Shown here piece by piece: positions 8,139-17,355 of a stretch of 64,000 nucleotides of DNA. Source of the stretch: Sphingomonas montanisoli (GTDB lineage Bacteria; Pseudomonadota; Alphaproteobacteria; Sphingomonadales; Sphingomonadaceae); NCBI RefSeq assembly GCF_008274695.1, contig NZ_VTOU01000004.1, positions 248,001 through 312,000 on the forward strand, in the 5' to 3' direction. The position numbers were made by a program, and so were the translations under genes. The notes under the pieces are model-generated. The model saw nothing but the letters and a program-made list of their open reading frames with translations. It had not been told where the DNA came from and ran no database searches. How positions within the stretch are numbered: the first letter of the stretch is position 1; each line of letters begins with the position of its first letter.

Positions 8139-8873
8139 TCAGCGCCCCATAAGCGCCCTGGCGTTGGGCAAATAGGTGCGGCCTATCCGGATGCGTTCTT
8201 CATCCTCCATCACCGCATGCCACACGCCCATACCGTCATGGCTGAGCCGCGCAATCCGCTCGCGGCGGACGATCGTCGAACGGTGAAGCCGGATGAAGGC
8301 AGCGGGATCGAGCCGTCGCTCGAGTTCGGTTATCGTCTGATGCAGCAGGAAGCTGCGCTGGCCGACATGAAGGCGCATATAGTCGCGCTCGGCCTCGATC
8401 CGGTCGATGTCCTGCGCGGCGATCCGGATCATCTCGGAACGGTGCGGCACCCAGAATTCCTGCGCATGGTCCCCCGTTTTCTCCTCGGGCGGTGCCTTGC
8501 GCCTCTCGATCACACGCGCGACGGCACGCGACAGGCGTTCGGACGATACGGGCTTCAAGACGTAGTCGGTCGCCGACAGATCGAAGGCCGTGACGGCATA
8601 TTGATCGAAGGCGGTGCAGAAGACGATGGCGGGCTTCTTGTCGAGTTTGTCGATCGCGCGTGCCACGCCGATGCCATCCAGGCCGGGCATTGCGATGTCG
8701 AGCAGCACCATTTCGGGCTCGAGTGCCTCGATAAGGCGAAGCGCGGCCTCGCCATCCTGCGCGGTGCCGACCAGGTCGATCAGCGGCTCGCGCGCGCACA
8801 GAATCTGAAGGCGCTCGATCGCGAGAGGTTCGTCGTCGACGACGAGGGTACGGACGGGTGATTCATCGGCCAT
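8139..8873 (-). CDS. LytTR-family response regulator
   Basis: 244 residues. Receiver domain at about 8-125: acidic pair in VVDDEP, phospho-acceptor D at about 59 in VLLDIAMPGLDG, and the TAFDQYAVTAF and YVLKPV signatures with the switch lysine. The C-terminal LytTR DNA-binding domain spans about 145-240 (IRIAAQDIDRIEAERDYMRLH, then FIRLHRSTIVRRERIARL). LytTR regulators bind direct-repeat sites and act as transcription factors. The start overlaps the kinase gene by 11 bases, so the two form a standard LytS/LytR-like pair. Target genes are not shown by the sequence. Confidence 0.93.
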   Translation of the reverse strand: MADESPVRTLVVDDEPLAIERLQILCAREPLIDLVGTAQDGEAALRLIEALEPEMVLLDIAMPGLDGIGVARAIDKLDKKPAIVFCTAFDQYAVTAFDLSATDYVLKPVSSERLSRAVARVIERRKAPPEEKTGDHAQEFWVPHRSEMIRIAAQDIDRIEAERDYMRLHVGQRSFLLHQTITELERRLDPAAFIRLHRSTIVRRERIARLSHDGMGVWHAVMEDEERIRIGRTYLPNARALMGR

Positions 8874-10782
8874 CCCGGATCAGTGGCATGAAAATCGTCA
8901 CGCCGAAACCACCGTTGGGCAGCGGGCCGTGGCGGCACGACGCCTCGTCGCCGAAGCGTGCGCGCAACCGATCGATAACGTTGCGCAGACCGACGCCGGT
9001 ACCTTTCGACGCGCCATTGTCGTCGATGGGCTCGCCATCATCCTCCACGCTCAGCACCAGGCCTTCGGAATCCTCGCGCGCAACGATCTTGACGTTCACG
9101 GGTCGCTTCGATCGCGAAACGCCATATTTGATCGCGTTTTCGACCAGCGGCTGCAGGATCAGGCACGGCACGCAGGCATTCTTCAGCGTCTCGGGCACCT
9201 GGATGTCGACCGACAGTCGCTCGGGGAAGCGCACCGCTTCGATATCCAGATAGAGGCGCTGCAGCCTGATCTCCTCGGCCAGCGTGACATCCTCCTTCGG
9301 ATCGGCGGTCAGGCTGGTACGGAAGAAGGTCGACAGGTTGAGGATCATCTTCTCGGCCTCGTCGGGCTTGTCCTTGAGGACAAGGGTCGAGAGCGAGTTG
9401 AGCGTGTTGAACAGGAAGTGCGGATTGACCTGATAACGCAGCGCCTTGAGCTCGGCATCGCGCGCGGCGGCACGATATCGCGCGGATTCACGCTCGGCGA
9501 TCCGCACGGCGGCGGCATAGGACAGCGCCAGGAACAGCGCGCCCCAGGCCGCAAAGAAGAAATAGCCGTTCATCGCCTGATCGGCGATCGCGCTCAGCGG
9601 GGAGTGCTTATAGTCGTCCTCTTCCTTGTCCTGCTTGTCACTGGACGGCATCGGGCCGACCTGAATCGTCGCCGTGTCGGGGCTGAGCGTCGGTATCCGG
9701 ACGGTCACCATCGGCACCGGAGCCGGCATAGGCACCGATTTCGCGACAGGCGCGCCCGGCGTGGCGGTCGCCTTCGGGGTCGTGGGCACAATATGCGGTG
9801 CTGCGGCAACCTCCGCGACGGTTGTCGGGGCAGGTGGAGCAACCGGAGCGGCCGGTGCAACCTTGGTGGGTGAGGGTGGGGCAGGGGGTGCAGGCAGGCC
9901 GGCAAGCATCTGATCGAGATCGATATTGATGCCGTGCTTACGGGCCATTTCTACGGCTTCGCGCGCCTGCTGGATGCCCTGTTGGTAGTTTTCGAATTCC
10001 TCCCGCGCCTGACGTGCGGCCTCGCGACGCGCCTCCAGCGCCTCCTGTCGTGCTTCGCGCGCAGCCTGCGCGGCTTCCCTGCGCGCTTCGGACGCCGCGC
10101 GCCTCGCTTCGGTCCGGGCTTCGGCGGCGCTGCGCTTCGCCTCGCTCTCGGCTTCGTCTGCGGCACGCTTGGCTTCGTCGCGCGCCCTGCGCTCCTGCTG
10201 GCGGCTTTCGCGACGCGCGGCATCGGCGGCACGGCGGGCTTCCTTTGCCTCGCGTAGCGCCTCCGCCTTCGCCTCAAGGGCTTCCCGGCGGGCGTCGCTC
10301 GCGGCGCGGGCCTGCTCCGCTGCCTGGGCGACGGCCACGCGCGCGGCGGCGATAGCGGCTTCCGTCTGTTTTCGCACCGCTTCGCTCACGCGGCTGTCGA
10401 TGACGATCTTGCCTTCGCCCACCGCCTTGGCCTTCTCGGCCTCGATCTGCTTGTCCATCTGATGGAATGCCGCCCAGTTCATCGACGAATAGGCGATCGC
10501 CGCGGGGATGGAGAGCAGGGCGACCGCGGTCACGTTGGTGCGCAGCGGGCGATTGCCCAGCGGGCGCAGCGCCAGATAGACGAAGAAGGTCGCCAGCATC
10601 GACCCGATCGTGACCAGCAGGCGCGCGGCCATCATCTCGATCTGGTGCCCGTAATCGAGCATCACCCAGCGCAGCGTGGCGATCGCGAAGTAGAGAGTCC
10701 AGAAACCCAGTATCGAAAGCAAGGCGACGCGCGGGCTAACGAGGGCTCCGCGTGGACCGGTCGTGTCAGATGTCATCGCCAT
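8863..10782 (-). CDS. LytS/YehU-like histidine kinase with a giant charged coiled coil
   Basis: 639 residues. Three membrane segments (about 16-37, 52-72 and 84-102), then about 175 residues (110-285) made almost only of A, R, E, K and Q in helical heptads, then a proline-rich stretch (297-365), a fourth membrane segment (406-427), and the kinase core: H455 in QVNPHFLFNTLNSLSTLV, then an HATPase (NAIKYGVSRS, VEDDGEPIDDNG, GVGLRNVIDRL). If the four segments all cross the membrane, the coiled coil and proline region face the periplasm and the kinase is cytoplasmic. The stimulus is unknown. ATG choice between 10782 and 10776 is open. Confidence 0.9.
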   Translation of the reverse strand: MAMTSDTTGPRGALVSPRVALLSILGFWTLYFAIATLRWVMLDYGHQIEMMAARLLVTIGSMLATFFVYLALRPLGNRPLRTNVTAVALLSIPAAIAYSSMNWAAFHQMDKQIEAEKAKAVGEGKIVIDSRVSEAVRKQTEAAIAAARVAVAQAAEQARAASDARREALEAKAEALREAKEARRAADAARRESRQQERRARDEAKRAADEAESEAKRSAAEARTEARRAASEARREAAQAAREARQEALEARREAARQAREEFENYQQGIQQAREAVEMARKHGINIDLDQMLAGLPAPPAPPSPTKVAPAAPVAPPAPTTVAEVAAAPHIVPTTPKATATPGAPVAKSVPMPAPVPMVTVRIPTLSPDTATIQVGPMPSSDKQDKEEDDYKHSPLSAIADQAMNGYFFFAAWGALFLALSYAAAVRIAERESARYRAAARDAELKALRYQVNPHFLFNTLNSLSTLVLKDKPDEAEKMILNLSTFFRTSLTADPKEDVTLAEEIRLQRLYLDIEAVRFPERLSVDIQVPETLKNACVPCLILQPLVENAIKYGVSRSKRPVNVKIVAREDSEGLVLSVEDDGEPIDDNGASKGTGVGLRNVIDRLRARFGDEASCRHGPLPNGGFGVTIFMPLIRDGR

Positions 10783-10931
10783 TCTATATCAAATGCCGAT
10801 CGAATATGCGCGCTTTCGTCATGACGCTGGTCGAACGACGGGCGGTGTTCATCGAAAGTTCAGTTTGGCACGTTCGCCGGAACACCCGTCAGTTTCTGCG
10901 CGTTGACAGTTACCGATGGTGGAGAAGACCG

Positions 10932-11183
10932 ATGACGACCGATTCAATGGAAGACATCAAGCGAACGACACCGCACATCCGCACGGCGCACGACGCCAGC
11001 GACAACAAGAAACTGGCATCCGACCCGAAGAATGAGGACGCCAAACTCGACGTCGCACTCGACGAGAGCTTTCCGACTTCGGATGCGCCGTCGAATACGC
11101 AGCCGGGCAAGGGTTCGGACCCCGCGCCGTCTTCAGGATATGACGAAGATGCCGAAAAGGCGCGGATGGCGGCAAAGGAGTGA
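10932..11183 (+). CDS. Small acidic uncharacterised protein with DESFPTSDAPS motif
   Basis: 83 residues from the ATG at 10932, chosen because GGTGGAGAAG lies just before it; upstream in-frame codons read as non-coding. The protein is hydrophilic, probably disordered and acidic (TTDSMEDIKRTTPHIRTAHDASDN... DVALDESFPTSDAPSNTQPGKGSDPAPSSGYDEDAEKARM). The xALDESFPxSDPPS pattern is one I associate with small sphingomonad hypotheticals. No signal peptide and no domain is seen. It is divergent from the kinase gene (149-base gap). Function unknown. Confidence 0.65.
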   Translation: MTTDSMEDIKRTTPHIRTAHDASDNKKLASDPKNEDAKLDVALDESFPTSDAPSNTQPGKGSDPAPSSGYDEDAEKARMAAKE

Positions 11184-11277
11184 TCGCTCCGCTATGTCGA
11201 TCTGAAAGTTTGGGCCGTCGCATCCGTGCGGCGGCCCGAAACTTATCCCCAGATTTCATTGATTTGAAAAATTGCCG

Positions 11278-11292
11278 TGTTGCAACGCAACA
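11278..11292. promoter_or_regulatory. Inverted repeat TGTTGC-aac-GCAACA
   Basis: Perfect 6-base arms around three bases, about 105 bases before the gene at 11397 and 41 bases before the CtrA box. Its half-site GTTGC also forms the dyad at 23181-23196. Possible operator; the protein is unknown. Confidence 0.4.
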
Positions 11293-11332
11293 AAATCCAT
11301 GCTCGGATCATTAACGGAAGGCTTCGGTGGGC

Positions 11333-11347
11333 TTAAGCGCCTCTTAA
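11333..11347. promoter_or_regulatory. CtrA-type binding site TTAA-N7-TTAA
   Basis: TTAA at 11333-11336, seven bases (gcgcctc), TTAA at 11344-11347. This is the full CtrA consensus of alphaproteobacteria. It lies 50 bases before the start of the gene at 11397, a position suiting control of its promoter. In a high-GC genome a chance hit to eight A/T positions is uncommon but possible. Confidence 0.55.
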
Positions 11348-11396
11348 GCATAGTAGGCGCAGAGTTACGGCCAGACTTCCTGAAAGGGGTGTTGGC

Positions 11397-11942
11397 ATGG
11401 CGAGTTCGAGACCTGCAGACGGCGCGATGACGCTGGCGGAAATGAAAGAGTTCGCCAGTTTCCCGGCCGCTACACAACGCTACATCCGTCGTTCTCTGGA
11501 CGTCGGCCTCGGTCGTGAGGACGCGCTGACCCGCTGGTCGCGCGATGTGGTCGAAAGCGCGAGCATCGTTGCCCAGGCGCGCATCTACGTACGCCTCGAT
11601 CACATCCGCGACATGGTGCCCGACGATAGCGGGCTGGAGGCGATCGAGCCTTTCATGGCCCCGCTGATCACCATTTCGGCCTTCGATCTGGGGCAGGACC
11701 GGCTGAGCAGTTTTGGCGCCTACCGCTTTCTCTACGAACGGCTGATCGGGGCCAATGTCCGCCCCTGGCTGCCTGCGGCGTTTTGCGCGGCGGCGGCTTT
11801 GCCGCACCTCCACCCGGAAAAGCGCAGGCTTCTGCTCCAGTCGATCAGCGAGGCAGCAGCTACGGCACCGGGCTGGTCGAACCGCGAACCGGCCTTCTAT
11901 CCGGAATGGGTCGACAAGGTGGAAGCCCGCCTCCCCAACTGA
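11397..11942 (+). CDS. Uncharacterised 181-residue helical protein
   Basis: The ATG at 11397 follows GAAAGGGG. The protein is alpha-helical in character (LAEMKEFASFPAATQRYIRRSLDVGLGREDALTRWSRDVV... and LPHLHPEKRRLLLQSISEAAATAPGWSNREPAFYPEWVDKVEARL). There is no signal peptide, membrane segment or motif I recognise. It stands alone between the small acidic gene and manA. Upstream are a CtrA-type box and a dyad, which would fit cell-cycle or motility-linked expression (inference). Codon usage resembles the neighbours, so it is probably native. Confidence 0.7.
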   Translation: MASSRPADGAMTLAEMKEFASFPAATQRYIRRSLDVGLGREDALTRWSRDVVESASIVAQARIYVRLDHIRDMVPDDSGLEAIEPFMAPLITISAFDLGQDRLSSFGAYRFLYERLIGANVRPWLPAAFCAAAALPHLHPEKRRLLLQSISEAAATAPGWSNREPAFYPEWVDKVEARLPN

Positions 11943-12030
11943 ATCGTTACGCGGGCGGCTTGATTTAAATCTCCGTCCGTGGAACCGGGTGCCTCTCCGC
12001 GCGTATGGCTTCGGTTCGGGGAGATTTGCA

Positions 12031-12894
12031 TTGGCCGTCATCAGGCTGAAGACCCATCGCGTGTTGAAGCCTTGGGGACGGCATGATCTCGCCCCGCTCT
12101 TTCCCGATCAGCCGCAGGACGAGGATGCCGTCGGCGAAATCTGGTATGAGGAAAGCGAGGGTGCACCTCCGCGCGATCTCCTCATCAAATATCTGTTCAC
12201 CAGCGAGAAGCTGTCGATCCAGGTACATCCCGACGACGAATCGGCGCAGGCGCGCGGGTTTGCGCGCGGCAAGGACGAGGCATGGGTTGTCCTTGCCGCC
12301 GAAGATCATTCCACCATCGGCCTGGGGCTGACGAAGGCCGTCAGCGCTGACGCTCTGCGCGCTGCCGCACTCGACGGGTCGATCGAAGAGTTGGTCGACT
12401 GGAAGCCGGTCAAGGCGGGTGACGTGATCTATTCGCCTGCCCGCACCGTTCATGCGATCGGCGCGGGGCTGCGGGTGATGGAGATCCAGCAGAATCTCGA
12501 TCTGACCTATCGGCTCTATGATTACGGCCGCCCACGCGAACTCCACCTCGACGACGGCATCGCGGTGTCCGATCCCAGGCCGTTCGCGGGCAATCCTGCG
12601 CCGCGCGTCTTGCCGGGAGGTCGCGAAATTCTCGCGCAAGGCGGGAAGTTCGTGCTTGAGCGCTGGACGGCGGCGGGCGATCTGCTTCTCCAGCCGGACC
12701 CGGTGCCTTTATGGATCATGCCGGTGCGCGGGGCGATCGATCTGGAAGGGCAGCCCTTTGCGATCGGTGAGGTTGCGATCGTCGAAGATATGGCACGGCT
12801 GACGATTGCTCCGGACAGCCTCGTTTTCGCAGCCTATCCTGGGGGCGACGTGATCGACGGACTGGTTGGAGTTGCATTTTCTGCAGTTGAATAA
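12031..12894 (+). CDS. manA: Mannose-6-phosphate isomerase, class I (short form)
   Basis: 287 residues from a TTG start at 12031 with GGGGAG seven bases upstream; there is no in-frame ATG before conserved sequence begins. It interconverts mannose-6-phosphate and fructose-6-phosphate and so feeds GDP-mannose synthesis or mannose use. The zinc-binding motif IQVHPDDESAQ and the second zinc region (VHAIGAGLRVMEIQQNLDLTYRLYDYG) are intact. The length fits the short cupin form of Bacillus type. No sugar genes are next to it; the RND operon follows after about 60 bases and may be separate. Confidence 0.88.
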   Translation: MAVIRLKTHRVLKPWGRHDLAPLFPDQPQDEDAVGEIWYEESEGAPPRDLLIKYLFTSEKLSIQVHPDDESAQARGFARGKDEAWVVLAAEDHSTIGLGLTKAVSADALRAAALDGSIEELVDWKPVKAGDVIYSPARTVHAIGAGLRVMEIQQNLDLTYRLYDYGRPRELHLDDGIAVSDPRPFAGNPAPRVLPGGREILAQGGKFVLERWTAAGDLLLQPDPVPLWIMPVRGAIDLEGQPFAIGEVAIVEDMARLTIAPDSLVFAAYPGGDVIDGLVGVAFSAVE

Positions 12895-12953
12895 TCGGCA
12901 ACAGCAATCGGCCACCGTTGATTTTGACATCGATGTTCGCTCAAGGAGCGCGG

Positions 12954-14156
12954 ATGGGTATTGAGAATCGGATGGTACAGCCATTCACCACCAAGGAAAT
13001 TCGGCGTGTGCGTGGCGGTGCGGTGGCTATAGCCGCACTGATCATGCTCTCGGGCTGCGGCAAGAAGGAGCAGCCGGCTCCGCCCCCGACACCTGTCACG
13101 GTGATGACCGTCCAGGCCGGTGACGTGCCGCTGGTGATCGAACTGCCCGCGCGTATCCAGGCGCGCCGTACGTCCGAGGTTCGCGCCCGCGTCGACGGCA
13201 TCGTCCAGCGACGCCTGTACGAAGAGGGTACCGACGTCCGCCCCGGCACGCCTTTGTTCCAGATCGATCCCGCGCAGAACCGCGCCGCTTATAACAATGC
13301 GCTCGCCCAGCTGCGTCGCGCCCAGGCCGCAGCGACCAATGCGGGGCAGGTGTCCAACCGCTATCAGCCGCTCGTCAAGGAGCAGGCGATCAGCAAGCAG
13401 GAATATGATGCTGCCATCGCCGCGCTGCGCCAATCCGAAGCGGATGTCGCCTCGGCGCAGGCGACCGTCGATCGTGCCAAGCTCGATCTCGATTATACCA
13501 CCGTCACCGCGCCGATCGCGGGCCGCGCAGGCCGCGCTCAGGTCACCGAGGGCGCGCTCGTTTCGGCCAGTCAGGCGACGCTGATGGCGACGATCGAGCA
13601 GGTTAATCCGATTTACGTCAACTTCTCGCAATCGAGCAGCGACGTGCTGCAGATCCGGCAGATGATCGCGAGTGGCCAGATCAGCGGCCTGAATGTCGGG
13701 CGCATCCATGTGAAGCTGCTGCTTGAAGATGGCACGGCTTATGGCCCCGAAGGCACGATCGATTTCCTCGATACCGCGGTGGATGAATCGACGGGCACCG
13801 TTTCGCTGCGTGCCGAGATCGCGAATGCCCAGGGCCTGCTGCTGCCCGGTCAGTTCGTGCGCGCACGATTGAGTGGCGGCGTGCGCAAGGGGGGCATCAT
13901 GGTTCCCGCGCGTGCGGTTCAGGTCAGCCCGTCGGGCGCCACCGTGATGCTCGTCGACGCGACAGGCAAGGCGGAAACCCGCCCGGTGAAGGTCGGCGCG
14001 CTTCAAGGCGGCAACTGGATCATCGAAAGCGGATTGAAGCCGGGCGACAAGCTTATCGTCGAGGGATTGCAGAAGATACGGCCGGGTGCGCCGGTGAAGG
14101 CGACGCCGATGAAGCAACCGGCAGCGAAGCCCGCTCCGAAGCCGGCGCAGAAGTAG
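12954..14156 (+). CDS. RND efflux periplasmic adaptor (AcrA/MexA family lipoprotein)
   Basis: 400 residues from the ATG at 12954, chosen for the AAGGAG at 12943-12948. Lipobox: LIMLSGC, followed by GKKEQPAPPPTP, so it is probably anchored to the inner membrane. Then the barrel-sandwich and helical hairpin region (ARIQARRTSEVRARVDGIVQRRLYEEGTDV, LAQLRRAQAAATNAG...) and the second lipoyl half (LDYTTVTAPIAGRAGRAQVTEGALV), the beta-barrel and membrane-proximal domain. It bridges the pump to the outer-membrane channel. First gene of a complete tripartite operon; 7 bases to the pump gene. Confidence 0.95.
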   Translation: MGIENRMVQPFTTKEIRRVRGGAVAIAALIMLSGCGKKEQPAPPPTPVTVMTVQAGDVPLVIELPARIQARRTSEVRARVDGIVQRRLYEEGTDVRPGTPLFQIDPAQNRAAYNNALAQLRRAQAAATNAGQVSNRYQPLVKEQAISKQEYDAAIAALRQSEADVASAQATVDRAKLDLDYTTVTAPIAGRAGRAQVTEGALVSASQATLMATIEQVNPIYVNFSQSSSDVLQIRQMIASGQISGLNVGRIHVKLLLEDGTAYGPEGTIDFLDTAVDESTGTVSLRAEIANAQGLLLPGQFVRARLSGGVRKGGIMVPARAVQVSPSGATVMLVDATGKAETRPVKVGALQGGNWIIESGLKPGDKLIVEGLQKIRPGAPVKATPMKQPAAKPAPKPAQK

Positions 14157-14163
14157 CACCGGC

Positions 14164-17100
14164 ATGTTGTCCAGATTCTTCATCGATCGCCCGGTTTTCG
14201 CCTGGGTGATCGCGCTCGGCATCCTGCTTTCGGGTATCATGGCGCTCCGCGCGCTGCCGATCGAACAATATCCGACCGTCGCGCCGCCATCGGTCACCGT
14301 ATCGGTCACCTATCCGGGCGCTGACGCCAAGACGCTGGAAACCAACGTCACCCAGCCGATCGAGCAGGAACTCAACGGCGTTCCCGGCTTCCTCTACATG
14401 TCGTCGACCAGCCTTTCGAACGGCACCGCGTCGATCCAGGTGACGTTCAAGGCGGGCACCGACATCGATATCGCGCAGGTCGAGCTGCAGAACCGGCTGC
14501 GCCGCGTCGAGCAGCGCCTGCCCGAAGAAGTCCGGCGACAGGGCATTCTGGTCAACAAGGTGTCGGGCAGCTTCCTCGGCATCATCGCGCTGACGTCTAA
14601 GAGTGGAAACACCACGCCGCTCGAACTCGGCAACGTCGCCAATACCCAGGTCATCGACGAGATCCGTCGTCTGCCGGGCGTCGCCGACGTGCGTTTGTTC
14701 GGCGCGCAATATGCGATGCGCATCTGGCTCGATCCCGATAAGCTCGCGTCGTACAAACTGTCGCCGTCTGACGCGCTGACAGCGGTGCAGGAGCAGAACA
14801 GCCAGACGGCGGGCGGCCAAGTCGGCGATCAGCCGCTGGCGAACAACGCCGAACTCAACGCCACGATCATCACGCAGAACCGCTTCACATCCGATGAGCA
14901 GTTCAAGGACATCATCCTGCGCGCCAATCCGGACGGGTCGACGATCCGCCTGCGCGACGTCGCGCGGATCGAACTGGGCGCGTCGAGCTACGTCACCGGC
15001 AACGAACTGAACGAAAAGCCGATGGTCGGCCTGGGTATCGAGCCATCCCCCGACGCCAACTCACTGGAAACGGTACGCGCAATCAACGAACGGATGAAGG
15101 AGCTCGAGGCAGGGCTTCCGGCGGACGTCCAGTGGAGCGTGCCGTTCGACATCACGCCGTTCATCAACGCGTCGATCCACGAGGTGGTTGTCACCTTGAT
15201 CGAAGCGATGATCCTCGTCTTTTTGGTGATGTATCTGTTCCTGCAGAACTGGCGCGCCACGCTGATCCCGACGCTGGTCGTGCCGATCGCGCTGGCGGGC
15301 GCGTGCCTGGGCCTGTGGGTCGCCGGTTTCTCGATCAATGTGCTCAGCCTGTTCGGCATGGTGCTGGCGATCGGCATTCTGGTCGACGACGCGATCGTGG
15401 TGATCGAGAATGTCGAGCGCATCATGGCCGAGGAACATCTCGGCCCACGCGAAGCGACGATCAAGGCGATGGGCCAGATCACGGGCGCGATCATCGGCAT
15501 CACACTCGTGCTGATGGCGGTGTTTGTGCCGATGGCGTTCTTCCCGGGATCGACCGGGGGCATCTATCGCCAGTTTTCGGTGACGTTGATCGTTTCGATC
15601 GCCTTCTCGGCATTGCTCGCGTTGTCCCTCACGCCGGCCTTGTGCGCGACGATGCTCAAGCCGCATGTCGAAGGGCAGACGCGCAGCAGCCGCATGCTTC
15701 CCGTCATGGATCGCTTCTTCGCCTGGTTTGAACGCTTCTTCGGCCGCGCGACGAAGCGCTATGTCGGCGGCGTCGGCAAGATTCTGGCCGCGCCTGTGCG
15801 CTGGCTCGCGGTGTTCGTCCTGCTCGTTGCGCTGACGGCCTTCCTGTACCTGCGCGTGCCTGGAGGCTTCCTGCCGTCGGAAGATCAGGGTTACGTGATC
15901 TCGATCGTACAAGGCCCCCCGGGTGCCACGATCGAGCGCACCAACGAAGCCACCACCCAGATGCAGCAGTTCTTCAAAGCGCAGCCGCAGGTCGAACGGC
16001 GCGTGATGCTGCGCGGCTTCAGCTTCTTCGGGCAGGGCCAAAGCGCGGCGATGATGTTCAGCTCGCTTCACCCCTGGGATGAGCGAAAGGGCACGGAGAA
16101 CAGCGCCGATACGCTCGTCGGCAAGGCGATGGGTGCGCTGATGCAGGTCAAGGAGGCGATGATCTTCACGATCAATCCGCCCCCGATCTCGCAGCTTGGC
16201 AACGCATCGGGCTTCAGCTTCCGTCTCGAGGACCGCGGCGGCATGGGGCAGGAGGCGCTGACCCAGGCGCGCAACCAGCTGCTCGGCATGGCCGCGCAAA
16301 GCTCGGTGCTCACGGGCGTCCGCCCCGAGGGCATGGAACCCGCGCCGCAGCTCCATGTCGACATCGATCGCGTGAAGGCGCGCGCGCTCGGGTTGTCGAT
16401 CACCGATGTGAACGCCACCCTCGCGATCACGTTCGGCTCGGGTTACGCGAACGACTTCACGCACAATGGCCGTGTCCAGCAGGTGCTGCTGATGGCGGAT
16501 GCCGCCTATCGCATGACGCCGGCCGACGTGCTCAACCTGCGCGTGCGCAACGACAAGGGCGAGATGGTGCCATTCGGTGCGTTCACCACCGCCGAATGGA
16601 CGTCGGGCCCGCCGCAGCTCCAGCGCTATAATGGCTATGGATCGGCAACGATCTCGGGAACCCCGGCCGCCGGCCATTCGACCGGCGAGGCGATGGACGA
16701 GATGGAACGTCTGGCCGGGCAGCTGCCGCAGGGCTTCTCCTACGAATGGACCGGCATCTCGTATGAAGAGCGTGAGTCGGCGGGGCAGGTGCCATTGCTT
16801 CTGTCGCTGTCGCTGCTGGCCGTGTTCCTGCTGCTGGCCGCGCTCTACGAAAGCTGGGCGGTGCCGGTCGCGGTGCTGCTTGTCGTCCCGCTCGGCGTGC
16901 TCGGCGCGGTGATGCTCACCTCGTTGCGGGGACTTTCGGCGGACGTCTATTTCCAAGTGGGCCTGATCACGATTATCGGCCTTTCCGCCAAGAATGCGAT
17001 CCTCATCGTCGAGTTCGCGATCGAGGAAGAGGCGACGGGCAAGTCGATCCTCGACGCCACCTTGTCGGCGGTCCGCCTGCGCCTGCGCCCGATCATTATG

Positions 17101-17355
17101 ACCAGCATGGCCTTCATTCTGGGTATGTTGCCGTTGTTCATCGCGACGGGGGCGGGTGCTGCCAGCCGCCGCGCGGTCGGCACCGGGGTGATGGGCGGTA
17201 TGGTCGCCGCGACCATCTTCGGCATCTTCTTCGTGCCGCTCTTCTACCTCGCAATCCGCCGTTGGGTCAGTCGCAAGGATCCGACGTCGGTGGCCGCGCA
17301 TCCCGAGGATGTCGATCCGAAACCGGCGGGCGAGGGGGGCTCGCACCATGCGTAA
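14164..17355 (+). CDS. RND multidrug efflux pump (AcrB/MexB, HAE1 family)
   Basis: 1063 residues, the normal length for hydrophobe/amphiphile efflux pumps. N-terminus MLSRFFIDRPVFAWVIALGIL begins the first of 12 membrane helices, with two large periplasmic loops. Proton relay residues are present: the Asp pair in GILVDDAIVVIENVERI (helix 4) and the Lys in IGLSAKNAILIVEFA (helix 10). The GSTGGIYRQFSVT motif is typical of the family. It exports drugs, detergents or hydrophobic metabolites using the proton gradient. The substrate cannot be read from sequence. It overlaps the channel gene by 8 bases. Confidence 0.96.
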   Translation: MLSRFFIDRPVFAWVIALGILLSGIMALRALPIEQYPTVAPPSVTVSVTYPGADAKTLETNVTQPIEQELNGVPGFLYMSSTSLSNGTASIQVTFKAGTDIDIAQVELQNRLRRVEQRLPEEVRRQGILVNKVSGSFLGIIALTSKSGNTTPLELGNVANTQVIDEIRRLPGVADVRLFGAQYAMRIWLDPDKLASYKLSPSDALTAVQEQNSQTAGGQVGDQPLANNAELNATIITQNRFTSDEQFKDIILRANPDGSTIRLRDVARIELGASSYVTGNELNEKPMVGLGIEPSPDANSLETVRAINERMKELEAGLPADVQWSVPFDITPFINASIHEVVVTLIEAMILVFLVMYLFLQNWRATLIPTLVVPIALAGACLGLWVAGFSINVLSLFGMVLAIGILVDDAIVVIENVERIMAEEHLGPREATIKAMGQITGAIIGITLVLMAVFVPMAFFPGSTGGIYRQFSVTLIVSIAFSALLALSLTPALCATMLKPHVEGQTRSSRMLPVMDRFFAWFERFFGRATKRYVGGVGKILAAPVRWLAVFVLLVALTAFLYLRVPGGFLPSEDQGYVISIVQGPPGATIERTNEATTQMQQFFKAQPQVERRVMLRGFSFFGQGQSAAMMFSSLHPWDERKGTENSADTLVGKAMGALMQVKEAMIFTINPPPISQLGNASGFSFRLEDRGGMGQEALTQARNQLLGMAAQSSVLTGVRPEGMEPAPQLHVDIDRVKARALGLSITDVNATLAITFGSGYANDFTHNGRVQQVLLMADAAYRMTPADVLNLRVRNDKGEMVPFGAFTTAEWTSGPPQLQRYNGYGSATISGTPAAGHSTGEAMDEMERLAGQLPQGFSYEWTGISYEERESAGQVPLLLSLSLLAVFLLLAALYESWAVPVAVLLVVPLGVLGAVMLTSLRGLSADVYFQVGLITIIGLSAKNAILIVEFAIEEEATGKSILDATLSAVRLRLRPIIMTSMAFILGMLPLFIATGAGAASRRAVGTGVMGGMVAATIFGIFFVPLFYLAIRRWVSRKDPTSVAAHPEDVDPKPAGEGGSHHA

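Noticed and set aside
11755-12030. Longer ManA start upstream of 12031
   Set aside because: The extra residues overlap the previous gene in another frame and have no similarity to the cupin family; the TTG with a good ribosome site is preferred.
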